17,011 nucleotides of DNA from JBOHUC01 sp050733935 (GCA_050733935.1 JBOHUC010000166.1:1-17011), one strand, 5' to 3'. Shown: positions 7,366-14,915, counted from the stretch's first letter. Numbers and translations: made by a program. The notes: generated from the sequence alone by a model not told the origin.

Positions 7366-8111
7366 GCCGAGATCTTCACGCCGACACGCGGGCACTTCGG
7401 AAGCAGCGGGCATGTGCTGCACAGCGGCTTTCGGGCCTGGCAGATCGCCCGGCCGTGGTGGATGAGCAGGTGGCTGAACAGCGTCCATTCCTTGCGCGGA
7501 ACCTGGGCCATGAGGTCCTGCTCGATCTTGACCGGGTCGGCGAGCTTCGTGAGCCCGAGCCGCCGGGACAGACGTCCGACGTGGGTGTCCACGACCACTC
7601 CCGACTCGATGCCGAACGCGTTTCCGAGCACGACGTTCGCGGTCTTCCGTCCCACGCCGCGAAGCGTGACGAGGTCCTCGAGCCGCCGCGGCGGCTCGCC
7701 GCCGAACATCTCCACGAGGTCCCGGCTCATCGCGGACAACGCCTTCGCCTTCATGCGGAAGAAGCCCGTGGATCGGATGACTTCTTCGATCTCGGGAAGT
7801 TCCGCCTCCGCCAGCGCGCCGGCATCGGGCCAGCGGCGGAACACTTCGGGCGTGACCATGTTGACCCGTTCGTCCGTGCATTGGGCGGAGAGGATCGTTG
7901 CGACGAGGAGCTCGAACGCGTTCCCGTAATCGAGCGAGCAACGGGCGGCCGGGTAGGCGCGCTTCAGGGTTGCGAGCAGGAACGGAACCGGAATCGGCTC
8001 GACCTTGCGGCGACGGGCCGCGGGGACCACAGGGACCACGTGGGTCTTAGACGCTGTCCTGGTCTTCGGTTTGGGCTTCGGCTTCGAGCTGCGGGCGGGG
8101 CTCGTCGGCAT
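7362..8111 (-). CDS. nth: Endonuclease III (DNA glycosylase/AP lyase)
   Basis: Removes oxidised pyrimidines from DNA and nicks the abasic site in base excision repair. Length is 249 residues, against about 211 in E. coli. The difference is an N-terminal extension of about 40 residues rich in Lys, Pro, Ser and Arg (KPKPKPK), which may add DNA contact. Visible features: helix-hairpin-helix around 147-167 with catalytic K156 in GVGRKTA, catalytic D175 in VVVDTHVGR, and the iron-sulfur loop C224-x6-C231-x2-C234-x5-C240. All key residues are present. The ATG at 8111 is the first good start; no clear Shine-Dalgarno is seen. The gene lies 59 nt after nuoI on the same strand and its stop overlaps the next start, so it is probably expressed with the nuo genes. 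Confidence 0.96.
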   Translation of the reverse strand: MPTSPARSSKPKPKPKTRTASKTHVVPVVPAARRRKVEPIPVPFLLATLKRAYPAARCSLDYGNAFELLVATILSAQCTDERVNMVTPEVFRRWPDAGALAEAELPEIEEVIRSTGFFRMKAKALSAMSRDLVEMFGGEPPRRLEDLVTLRGVGRKTANVVLGNAFGIESGVVVDTHVGRLSRRLGLTKLADPVKIEQDLMAQVPRKEWTLFSHLLIHHGRAICQARKPLCSTCPLLPKCPRVGVKISA

Positions 8112-8170
8112 GACGCGAGGACCGGACCGATGCGCGCGACGCCGCGCGCCCGGCCGCTCGAACCGCCCGG

Positions 8171-8809
8171 CTAGCGCACGAGCTCGGGGCCCGGCTCGTA
8201 GCGCGGACGGTACCCCGGGGGCGTGGTGAGGAGCTGCGGGCGATCCGCGAGCAACGAGATCGGATACACGGTCTCGGCGCGCGTGGCGGCGGCCATCTCG
8301 TAATCCTGGGTCATGATGATCGCCTCTTCGGGGCATGCGTCCACGCACAGCCCGCACATGACGCAGCGCAGCATGTCGATGTCGAAGCGCACCGGATACT
8401 TTTCGACCTTCTTGTTCGGATGCTCGCCCGATTCGATCGTGATGCACTCCGCCGGGCAGATCGTCGCGCACATGAAACATGCGACGCACTTGAGCGTTCC
8501 GTCCGGGCGCTTCGTGAGCTGGTGGATTCCGCGAAAGCGCGGCGAAAACGGCCGGCGCTCCTCCGGGTAGTAGACGGTCGGGTTGTTGCGCCGTGACACG
8601 ATCGACCGGGTCATGTTCCGAAGCGTGATCAGGAGACCCTTCACGGTGAGCCAGTAGCTCGGCCGCTCCCCCACCGGCGCATTCGGCGGCACCACTCCGG
8701 CGCGCCCTGGAGGGGGAGCCACCGGGACGAGCGCCTCGGGCCTGAGCGGAATCCGGCTCTGCGGCCTCGGCATGGGCGTATAGGCGACGGTCTCGGTCGT
8801 GTCGGTCAT
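8171..8809 (-). CDS. nuoI: NADH-quinone oxidoreductase subunit I
   Basis: Ferredoxin-like subunit of complex I carrying clusters N6a and N6b, which pass electrons from the NuoG side to NuoB. Length is 212 residues. It has two CxxCxxCxxxCP motifs: C108, C111, C114, C118 and C149, C152, C155, C159. The first 48 residues are Pro-rich and extend beyond the usual NuoI start. Residues 53-80 hold the usual amphipathic helix (WLTVKGLLITLRNMTR) that lies on the membrane arm. The ATG overlaps the nuoG stop (ATGA at 8806-8809). In most clusters nuoH lies between nuoG and nuoI; here it is absent. The next gene downstream is nth. Confidence 0.96.
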   Translation of the reverse strand: MTDTTETVAYTPMPRPQSRIPLRPEALVPVAPPPGRAGVVPPNAPVGERPSYWLTVKGLLITLRNMTRSIVSRRNNPTVYYPEERRPFSPRFRGIHQLTKRPDGTLKCVACFMCATICPAECITIESGEHPNKKVEKYPVRFDIDMLRCVMCGLCVDACPEEAIIMTQDYEMAAATRAETVYPISLLADRPQLLTTPPGYRPRYEPGPELVR

Positions 8810-10455
8810 GAGCGTACGGTCTCCGTCGGAGAAACGAATTTCGGAAGGAGCTCGCCGTGCGGGCCGAGCGACGCCCACGTGAGCCCTTCGAACGAAGGTT
8901 CGGCCTTCGCCATCGCGTCGAACAGGAACGAGCCGGGACCGATCGGCAGACGATCGCCGAGCCGCGTCGAGAGCTTCGCGAGGACGGCCGCCGCCGGCTG
9001 CGCGAATCCCGCGGGTGGGAACGCCCGCTCGAAGCGCTGAACGCGTTGCTGCGCGTTCACGAACGTTCCCTCCTGCTCGAGTCGGTTCGCGTCGGCGAGC
9101 ACGACGTGCGCGACTTCGGCAAGCCCCGGCACGTTCCGGTACGTGTGGACCACGACGTACGGAACGCGGGAGAGGATTTTCACGACCCGGTCCCGGTCCG
9201 CGCGGTGCGTGAGGAGCTCCGTGCCGAGGAGATGGAGGACCTGGATCGTGCCTGCATCGCACGCGGCCAGGATCCCTTCGACGTCCGCTCCGCCCGCGCC
9301 GGGGGCGATTCCGAGCGCAGCACACCCGTGGTTGTTCGGATGCGGGTCCTGGCGGCGCAGGATCGAATCGTGCATCGCGGTCGTCTTCGTGTGCGAACCG
9401 TCGACCCGATAGTCGAGATGCGGCGTCTTCACAACCTCCCGGGCGTAGCGCGCGGTGATCCAGTTCGTCTCCGTGCTCTGGCGCGGTGAGGCGATCAAGG
9501 CGACCGAGCGTGGATCGGAAGCGACGGCCCGCGACGTGCGCTCGGCGACCTGGTCGAGGACCACCTCCCAGTCCGCCTCGACGTGCCGCCCTCCTTCGCG
9601 CACGAGCGGCGCCGGGATCCGGTTCTCCTGCTGGACTGGATAGGATTCACGCCCGTAGTCGCACATCCACGACTTGTTGACCTCGCCGTTCCGCCGCGGC
9701 ACGTACCGGTAGACCGTTCCGTCCTTGTGGTCCATCCGGATGTTGCAGCCGGCCGAGCACATGTCGCAGATCGAGTTCGTGCTCTTCAGGAACCACACGC
9801 GCTGCTTGAAGCGGAAGTCCTTCGACGTGAGCGCGCCGACCGGGCAGATGTCGACTGTGTTTCCGATGTAGCCATCGCCTTCGATCGGACGGTTGTTCTC
9901 GGTGCCGATCTCGGTCGTGACGCCGCGGGTGAAGAACTGAAGAGCGCGCGAGCCCGAGACCTCGCGGCAGAAGCGCACGCAGCGCGAGCACAGCACGCAG
10001 CGCTCCTTGTCGAGAACGATCGGACCGAGGTCGACGACCTTTCGCTTGTGGACCTTGAGATCGCGCGGCATCTGGCTGTCGTAGCCGCCGTGGAGCATGT
10101 AATAGTCCTGCAGCTTGCACTCGCCGGCCTGGTCGCAGATCGGGCAATCGAGCGGGTGGTTGATGAGCAGGAACTCGAGCTGGCGGCGGCGCGCCTCCTC
10201 GGCATCCTCGCGCGCAACATGGACGACCATCCCCTCGCGCACTTCCTCGCAGCACGAGGGAACGAGCTTCGGACGCCCCTCGATGCCGACCAGGCACATG
10301 CGGCAGCTTCCCTCCCACGACAGATCCTGCTGGTAGCAGAAGTGCGGGACGCTGATGCCGAGGAGCTTCGCGGCCTCGAGCACGTTCGTGCCCGCCGGAG
10401 CCTCCACGGCTCGGCCGTCGATCGTGAGATGAACGTTGGGTCGCTTGTCGGTCAC
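8806..10455 (-). CDS. nuoG: NADH-quinone oxidoreductase subunit G, short form
   Basis: Iron-sulfur subunit of the peripheral arm of complex I, 549 residues. Order of parts: [2Fe-2S] ferredoxin domain with C40, C51, C54, C68; His-Cys cluster with H100, C104, C107, C113; 4Fe-4S motif C153-x2-C156-x2-C159 plus the later Cys in VDICPVGAL; then a C-x2-C-x3-C-x27-C motif (SICDMCSAGC...MC), the site of cluster N7 known from E. coli and Thermus. The C-terminal molybdopterin-like domain is much shorter than in E. coli NuoG (about 900 residues). The start is a GTG with a GAGGA ribosome site upstream; 28 nt separate it from nuoCD. The stop overlaps nuoI. Residue spacing fits NuoG better than formate dehydrogenase or hydrogenase subunits. 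Confidence 0.95.
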   Translation of the reverse strand: MTDKRPNVHLTIDGRAVEAPAGTNVLEAAKLLGISVPHFCYQQDLSWEGSCRMCLVGIEGRPKLVPSCCEEVREGMVVHVAREDAEEARRRQLEFLLINHPLDCPICDQAGECKLQDYYMLHGGYDSQMPRDLKVHKRKVVDLGPIVLDKERCVLCSRCVRFCREVSGSRALQFFTRGVTTEIGTENNRPIEGDGYIGNTVDICPVGALTSKDFRFKQRVWFLKSTNSICDMCSAGCNIRMDHKDGTVYRYVPRRNGEVNKSWMCDYGRESYPVQQENRIPAPLVREGGRHVEADWEVVLDQVAERTSRAVASDPRSVALIASPRQSTETNWITARYAREVVKTPHLDYRVDGSHTKTTAMHDSILRRQDPHPNNHGCAALGIAPGAGGADVEGILAACDAGTIQVLHLLGTELLTHRADRDRVVKILSRVPYVVVHTYRNVPGLAEVAHVVLADANRLEQEGTFVNAQQRVQRFERAFPPAGFAQPAAAVLAKLSTRLGDRLPIGPGSFLFDAMAKAEPSFEGLTWASLGPHGELLPKFVSPTETVRS

Positions 10456-10483
10456 GGAGCGGGTCCTCGTCCGGGTCGTGCGC

Positions 10484-12268
10484 CTAGCGGTCGAGCTCGC
10501 CGGCGATGATGTTGTAGGTGCCGAAGATGGCCGCGAAATCCGCCACCATGTGACCGCGCATGATCTCGTCGTTCGCCGCGAGCGTGTAGAAGCACGGCGG
10601 CCGGACCTTCAGGCGATACGGCTTGCCCGAGCCGTCCGACACGAGGTAGAAGCCGAGCTCGCCGTTCGGGGACTCGTGGTACGAGTACACCTCTCCCACG
10701 GGCGGCGCGAACCCGTGCATGACGAGCTTGAAGTGGTTCATCAACGCCTCGATGTTCGTGTAGACCTCGTTCTTCTCCGGCAGCGCGACGCGATGATCCG
10801 GCGAGATGTACGGCCCCTCGGGCACGCCGCGGTCGAGGAGCTGATGGATGATCCGGAGACTTTCCCGCATCTCGCGCATGCGCACGATGTAGCGGGCGAA
10901 GGTATCGCCGTCGTTCCGCACCGGAATCTCGAAGTCGAGCGTCTCGTAGCCGTAGTACGGCGCTTCCCTCCGGAGGTCCACGTTCACGCCGGAGGCCCGC
11001 GCACAGGGCCCGGTCCAGCCCCAGGAGATCGCGTTCTCGCGGGTCACGATGCCCACACCGCGCGTCCTCTTCTGGAAGATCACGTTGCGCGTGATGAGCT
11101 GGTCCACGTAGTCGATGAACTCGGGGATCCGGTTCGCCACACTGCGGGCGTGCTCGAGGAATCCGTCCGGGATGTCCTGCGCGACGCCGCCCACGCGGCC
11201 GTAGGAGACCGTGAGCCGGGCGCCGCAGCAGGATTCGAGCAATTCGTAGATCAGCTCGCGCGGCCAGATCACGTACCAGAAGTTCGTGAGCGCGCCGATG
11301 TCGACGAGGTTCGGGCCGATGCACACGAGGTGGTCCATGATCCGGTTGAACTCGAGCAGCACCAGGCGGATCCAGACCGCCCGCGGCGGCACCTCGACCT
11401 GCATGAGCTTCTCGACGGTCATCGCGTAGCCCACGTTGTTCGTGAACGCCGAGATGTAGTTGAGGCGGTCCGTGTACGGGAACGCCTGCATGTACTGGTG
11501 CGTCTCGACCATCTTCTCGAAGCACCGGTGCAGGTAGCCGATCTCGGTCCGGCACTCGCTGATGATCTCGCCGTCCATGAGGGCCTGGAGGCGGATCGTC
11601 CCGTGCGTGACGGGGTGGGACGGCCCCAGGTTCACGTACACGCGCTCGACGCCCTCGGCGTCGACCAGGCTGTGGCGGCCCTCGTGCTCCGCCTCGAGAC
11701 CGGGATACGAGGAGTAGGCGCGCGAAAGCATGTGCCGCCGGTCCGCGGGGTAGTCCTTGCGCAGCGGGTATCCGACGAACTCCTCGTGGGTCAGGATCCG
11801 CCGCAGGTCCGGATGATTCACGAACCGGATGCCGAACATGTCGTAAGCCTCGCGCTCGCCCCAGTTCGCGGACTTGTAGAGGGGCGTGAGCGAGTCGACG
11901 CTCGGGTTCGCGTCGTCGAGCGGCACGTGCAGGCGGACGCGCTTCTTCTTCTCGGTCGAGTAGAAGTGGTAGACGGCGTGGAAGCGCGGCTGGCGACCGA
12001 GCAGGAGCTGGTCGAGCCCGGCGACGTCCATCAGCATGTCGAAGCGGAGATCGGGGTGGATCTTGAGCGTTTGCGCGACGAGCAGGAGATCGTCCGGCTT
12101 GACCGTGAGCGAGAGATCTCCGCGGAAGCTCTCGGCGCCGAGGAGTGCAGCGCCGTGCTCCGCGCGCACGATGCGGACCACCGGCTCGCTCTCGATTTCG
12201 CCCGGGGTCCGGTCGGGGCCCCAGAAGAGGGAAGGAAGATCGGCACGCACCGTGTCGATCGTGCTCAC
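10484..12268 (-). CDS. nuoCD: NADH-quinone oxidoreductase fused subunits C and D
   Basis: A single 594-residue protein joining the 30-kDa (NuoC) and 49-kDa (NuoD) subunits of complex I. The NuoC part covers about residues 1-170 and ends with the signature GEREAYDMFGIRF...HPDLRRIL...YPLRKDYP. The NuoD part starts near residue 200 (NLGPSHPVTHG) and runs to the typical C-terminal IIAGELDR. NuoD helps form the quinone pocket with NuoB. The fusion is known from Enterobacteria and some other groups, while many phyla keep the two genes apart. The start is GTG 12268, overlapping the nuoB stop (GTGA), with a strong GGAGG 8 nt ahead at 12277-12281. The long upstream open frame inside nuoB is a shadow. 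No hydrogenase nickel ligands are seen. Confidence 0.97.
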   Translation of the reverse strand: MSTIDTVRADLPSLFWGPDRTPGEIESEPVVRIVRAEHGAALLGAESFRGDLSLTVKPDDLLLVAQTLKIHPDLRFDMLMDVAGLDQLLLGRQPRFHAVYHFYSTEKKKRVRLHVPLDDANPSVDSLTPLYKSANWGEREAYDMFGIRFVNHPDLRRILTHEEFVGYPLRKDYPADRRHMLSRAYSSYPGLEAEHEGRHSLVDAEGVERVYVNLGPSHPVTHGTIRLQALMDGEIISECRTEIGYLHRCFEKMVETHQYMQAFPYTDRLNYISAFTNNVGYAMTVEKLMQVEVPPRAVWIRLVLLEFNRIMDHLVCIGPNLVDIGALTNFWYVIWPRELIYELLESCCGARLTVSYGRVGGVAQDIPDGFLEHARSVANRIPEFIDYVDQLITRNVIFQKRTRGVGIVTRENAISWGWTGPCARASGVNVDLRREAPYYGYETLDFEIPVRNDGDTFARYIVRMREMRESLRIIHQLLDRGVPEGPYISPDHRVALPEKNEVYTNIEALMNHFKLVMHGFAPPVGEVYSYHESPNGELGFYLVSDGSGKPYRLKVRPPCFYTLAANDEIMRGHMVADFAAIFGTYNIIAGELDR

Positions 12269-12927
12269 GTGCCCTTCCTCCGCATCCCGGCGAGCAACGA
12301 TTCGAGCTGACCCTCTTCGAGGCTCTTCGTCGCCGCGCGGGCAGCTTCCTCCGCGCGCCCTCGCTCCTCGTCGCTCCGGCTCTTCATCGCGAGCTGGGTG
12401 CGCGTCTCGCCCTTCGCGATCATCTCCTGGAGTTTGATCATGCCGTGGAACACGCCTTCCGGCGTCGGCGGGCAGCCCGGCACGTAGATGTCGACCGGGA
12501 TGATCTCGTCGATGCCCTGCATGACGTGATACGCGCGGTAGAAGCCCCCGGAAGAGGCGCACACTCCCATCGCCATGCACCACTTGGGCTCGGGCATTTG
12601 ATCCCAGATCTGCTTCAGGATGGGACCCATCTTGTCGACGACCGTGCCGGCCACGATCATGAGGTCCGCCTGCCGGGGCGTGAAGCGCACGAACTCGGCT
12701 CCGAACCGCGAAAGGTCGTAGTGCGAGGAGACGACCGACATGAACTCGATCGCGCAGCAGGCGGTGCCGAACGGCATCGGCCACAACGCGTTCTTGCGCG
12801 CCCAGTTCACGAGCTCGTCGAGCCGTGTCGTGACCCAGCCCTCGTCGGAACGCGCGCTACGAACCGCGCCCGACGGCATGTGGATCTGGTCCGCCCGGGG
12901 CGCCCCCAGCGGCGTATCGGTCGCCAT
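12265..12927 (-). CDS. nuoB: NADH-quinone oxidoreductase subunit B
   Basis: Carries the terminal cluster N2 of complex I, next to the quinone site. Length is 220 residues. The cluster ligands are all present: the tandem C57-C58 in GTACCAIEF, C123 in GVCASSGG and C152 in VPGCPPTPE. The C-terminal tail of about 50 residues after the conserved core is charged (KSRSDEERGRAEEAAR) and likely helical. The ATG at 12927 is chosen because the ribosome site AGGGAG lies just upstream and homology begins shortly after. The open frame extends 39 codons further up, over the DUF2203 gene, and is not used. nuoA, usually directly upstream, is missing; a DUF2203 gene lies there, 23 nt away. Confidence 0.97.
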   Translation of the reverse strand: MATDTPLGAPRADQIHMPSGAVRSARSDEGWVTTRLDELVNWARKNALWPMPFGTACCAIEFMSVVSSHYDLSRFGAEFVRFTPRQADLMIVAGTVVDKMGPILKQIWDQMPEPKWCMAMGVCASSGGFYRAYHVMQGIDEIIPVDIYVPGCPPTPEGVFHGMIKLQEMIAKGETRTQLAMKSRSDEERGRAEEAARAATKSLEEGQLESLLAGMRRKGT

Positions 12928-12950
12928 GCCTCTCCCTTCGGTTTCCGGGT

Positions 12951-13376
12951 TCAGGTGTTCTTCGGCTGGATCGGCCGGCGATTCGCGAATCCACCCGAGA
13001 GCGGATGCCAGTGGCCGACCTTGCGTTCTCCACGCTGCCAGCACAGGAAGACGATGCGATCACCCTTGAGGGAATAGAAGTCGACGAGCCCCCGATCGAG
13101 GTCCTTGATCACGCACCCCTTCTCCTGGATCGCCGCAACCGCTTCGGCCATCTCCTCCCCGAGCGCCTGGGCGCGCCGATCTTTTCCGTCGCGCGCGGCG
13201 ATGTCCGGATTCGTCGCACTCGCCCCCGTCTCCGCGAGCAGGCGCATCATCTCGAGCTCGTTCTGGACGGAATCGAGCTCCCGCTTCTTCGCGATCAAAT
13301 GCGAGAGACGCGGTTCGAGGAAGGGAATGAGCGCGTTGGCTTCGTCGGGAGAATAGAGGGTGAGCCTGACGGGCAT
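12951..13376 (-). CDS. DUF2203 family protein
   Basis: Small protein of 141 residues matching the uncharacterised DUF2203 family. The N-terminus has a helical start typical of the family (LTLYSPDEANALIPFLEPRLSHLIAKKRELD). The C-terminus has the family signature (GCVIKDLDRGLVDFYS...FLCWQRGE...GHWHPLSGGF). The central part is a likely coiled coil. The protein is soluble, with no signal peptide. The function is unknown. It is the first gene of the nuo run: 23 nt precede nuoB, and the only promoter-like site lies in front of it. The start at 13376 has a GAGGTG ribosome site about 7 nt upstream; the longer open frame above it is non-homologous. Confidence 0.88.
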   Translation of the reverse strand: MPVRLTLYSPDEANALIPFLEPRLSHLIAKKRELDSVQNELEMMRLLAETGASATNPDIAARDGKDRRAQALGEEMAEAVAAIQEKGCVIKDLDRGLVDFYSLKGDRIVFLCWQRGERKVGHWHPLSGGFANRRPIQPKNT

Positions 13377-13407
13377 CGGGGGCACCTCACATAGGGCCGG
13401 CCTCGAA

Positions 13408-13424
13408 GGGGCCACCTCGGCCCC
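13408..13424 (-). other. Stem-loop in the DUF2203-nuo leader
   Basis: GGGGCC (13408-13413) pairs perfectly with GGCCCC (13419-13424) around a 5-nt loop. It lies between the predicted transcription start and the ribosome site of the DUF2203 gene. It may affect mRNA stability. No T-run follows, so it is not an intrinsic terminator. Confidence 0.4.
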
Positions 13425-13444
13425 GGCTCCGGGTCGCCACCTGA

Positions 13445-13453
13445 AACATAGCA
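13445..13453 (-). promoter_or_regulatory. Extended -10 promoter for the DUF2203-nuo operon
   Basis: The minus strand reads TGCTATGTT, an extended -10 (TGn plus TATGTT). It is followed by a leader of about 60 nt to the DUF2203 start. No good -35 is seen 17 nt upstream, which is usual for extended -10 promoters. It is the only promoter-like site found for the nuo run. Confidence 0.4.
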
Positions 13454-13500
13454 CAATCCCCGGGGTCGTACACGGGGCCAAGTGGCGTGATGTCAGTCTG

Positions 13501-14181
13501 TTATTGGTCCCCGCCCGGCCCGCCGAAGGACCAGGTCAACCCCCCGGCGGCATCGGTGCCGCTCGGCCACCAGCGGGCCTCGAGACCGTTGTGATCGGCG
13601 GTCGCGTAGCCTGCGTAGTAGCCGATCTGGCCGACGAGCCCAATCTTAGAGCCGAGCCGGATGTGGCTCCCCATTCGACCGGAGAACGCGAATCGATCCG
13701 CTTTCGATTCGGGCCGTGGGAACCCTGGACCCACAGCTTCACCCTCCGCCTCGGTCGTCGCGTATTCGAGGCCGGCGCCTGCGAACAGGACGAACGCGTC
13801 GTCGAGCCGAACCATCCGGTCGAGTCCGCCACGGAGGCGGAGGGTGTGGGACGAGGTCTTGCTCTCTCCTCCGACGGGCGGTGGAATCGTGAGCTTCTGA
13901 TCGGAAAACGTCCCCGCGAGTGAGAAACAGACCGCCCAGCGGTCGGAGACGTAGCGCCAGATCTGAAATTGACCACCGATCTCGTTCCGCGCGACGACCG
14001 AGGACGACGAGAGCGTCGCCCCCGGATAGAGAAAGTCCGTCCCGCCCTGAAAGGCCTGGAGCGCGAGTACGGTTGTGCCCTTACCCCACTCGGAGGCCAC
14101 CGCCCGCGACGGGGTGACCGCCGCGAACAGAATCGCAGCGGCCCCTCCGAGCACGAGTGGTGCGAAACGCAGGCGGGTCAT
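13501..14181 (-). CDS. Outer-membrane beta-barrel protein, second of a tandem pair
   Basis: A 226-residue secreted protein with a clear Sec signal peptide (MTRLRFAPLVLGGAAAILFAA, cleavage probably near residue 30 at SRAVAS). The mature part has alternating short strands rich in aromatic and glycine residues and ends in TWSFGGPGGDQ, as in small outer-membrane beta barrels with about eight strands. It is clearly related to the neighbour at 14192-14860: both contain an S-G-R-[MI]-G-[SA]-H segment followed by L-[GS]-x and a GY(Y/I)xG(Y/H)A core near the C-terminus. The specific family and role are not recognised. The start at 14181 lies 10 nt after the neighbour's stop with no good ribosome site, suggesting coupled translation. 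It differs from the neighbour in not ending on an aromatic residue. Confidence 0.82.
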   Translation of the reverse strand: MTRLRFAPLVLGGAAAILFAAVTPSRAVASEWGKGTTVLALQAFQGGTDFLYPGATLSSSSVVARNEIGGQFQIWRYVSDRWAVCFSLAGTFSDQKLTIPPPVGGESKTSSHTLRLRGGLDRMVRLDDAFVLFAGAGLEYATTEAEGEAVGPGFPRPESKADRFAFSGRMGSHIRLGSKIGLVGQIGYYAGYATADHNGLEARWWPSGTDAAGGLTWSFGGPGGDQ

Positions 14182-14191
14182 GACCGCGCTG

Positions 14192-14860
14192 CTAGAACGC
14201 GAGAGAAACGCCGATCGAGCCGTCGTTCCCCGTCGGCGACCACGAGGCCTTGGCACCCGCGTCCTCCGCGCTTGCGTGACCGATGTAGCCTCCGAGGTGT
14301 GCGTTCAGGCCGAACGTCTCGGAGAGTGCGACGTGGGCCCCGATCCGTCCCGAGAGCGCGATCCGGCTCACGCTCGCCGCCTGGATCTGATTCGACTCCA
14401 AGCCGCGTTCCTGCTCCCCGCTCCAGAACTGGATTCCCGGGCCCGCGTAGAGGTGGAACGTCGGCGAGATGTGCGCGAAACGGTCGAATCCGAGACGCGC
14501 CTGCCACGACTCCTGCTTGTACTTGAAGTCCTCGGCACCGGGCGCGGACAGCGTACCCGGCTCGTCCGTCTCCGAAGACCATCCGAGCCCAAGCCCGAGC
14601 GCGAGCGCCCAGTCGTGCGAGAGGAGCCGCTGGTACTGCACCTGCAGACCCCATTCCGAGTGGTCGTACGCGCTGATGTAGCCTCCGGCGTCGGGCGCCG
14701 ACACGAAGTCGCCGTCGCCGTGCGTGAGCTGGAACGAAACGATCGAGCTGCCCTTGTCGATGCCGGCGGCCGTGGCGGTTGTGGGAGCGGACAACGCGAA
14801 GACGATCGCCGCGAGAAGCGCGTGCGGAAGGAAACGGAATATCGGCAAGCGGAAACGCAT
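14192..14860 (-). CDS. Outer-membrane beta-barrel protein, first of a tandem pair
   Basis: A 222-residue protein with a Sec signal peptide (basic MRFRLPIFRF, hydrophobic core, cleavage near TATAAG). The mature part has repeated amphipathic strands (WGLQVQYQRL, WALALGLGLGW, FHLYAGPGIQFW) and ends in a terminal phenylalanine (IGVSLAF). That is the signal recognised by the BAM machinery in Gram-negative outer membranes. It is a paralogue of the gene immediately downstream. The function is unknown; it resembles small porin-like or structural barrels rather than a named enzyme. The ATG at 14860 has a strong AGGAGGT ribosome site 7 nt ahead, a consensus promoter and a 5' stem-loop, so high expression is expected. 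Confidence 0.86.
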   Translation of the reverse strand: MRFRLPIFRFLPHALLAAIVFALSAPTTATAAGIDKGSSIVSFQLTHGDGDFVSAPDAGGYISAYDHSEWGLQVQYQRLLSHDWALALGLGLGWSSETDEPGTLSAPGAEDFKYKQESWQARLGFDRFAHISPTFHLYAGPGIQFWSGEQERGLESNQIQAASVSRIALSGRIGAHVALSETFGLNAHLGGYIGHASAEDAGAKASWSPTGNDGSIGVSLAF

Positions 14861-14867
14861 GATCGGG

Positions 14868-14874
14868 ACCTCCT
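14868..14874 (-). promoter_or_regulatory. Strong ribosome binding site of the first barrel gene
   Basis: The minus strand reads AGGAGGT, complementary to the 3' end of 16S rRNA over seven bases, 7 nt before the ATG. It fixes the start and contrasts with the genes here that lack any such site. Confidence 0.85.
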
Positions 14875-14882
14875 GGCAGATC

Positions 14883-14907
14883 GGTTCCGGCCACGACGGC
14901 CGGAACC
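14883..14907 (-). promoter_or_regulatory. 5'-terminal stem-loop of the barrel mRNA
   Basis: A perfect inverted repeat: 10 bp (14883-14892 with 14898-14907) around a 5-nt loop. With the promoter at 14916-14944 the transcript would start near 14909, so the stem-loop would begin about 2 nt from the 5' end of the mRNA. Hairpins in this position, as in E. coli ompA, protect mRNA from RNase E or RppH. It lies upstream of the ribosome site and leaves that site free. Confidence 0.65.
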
Positions 14908-14915
14908 CGGAGGGA

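Noticed and set aside
6829..7929. Plus-strand open frame of 366 codons
   Set aside because: Antisense to the Mo enzyme and nth, both of which have complete motifs.
10436..12310. Plus-strand open frame of 624 codons opposite nuoCD
   Set aside because: Shadow of nuoCD; composition is dominated by Arg, Asp, Val, Glu and His, and no motif is visible.
8806..12927. Possibility that the BCDGI set belongs to a NiFe hydrogenase or formate hydrogenlyase
   Set aside because: The D-type subunit lacks the paired nickel-binding CxxC motifs and the NuoG and NuoB cysteine patterns fit complex I.
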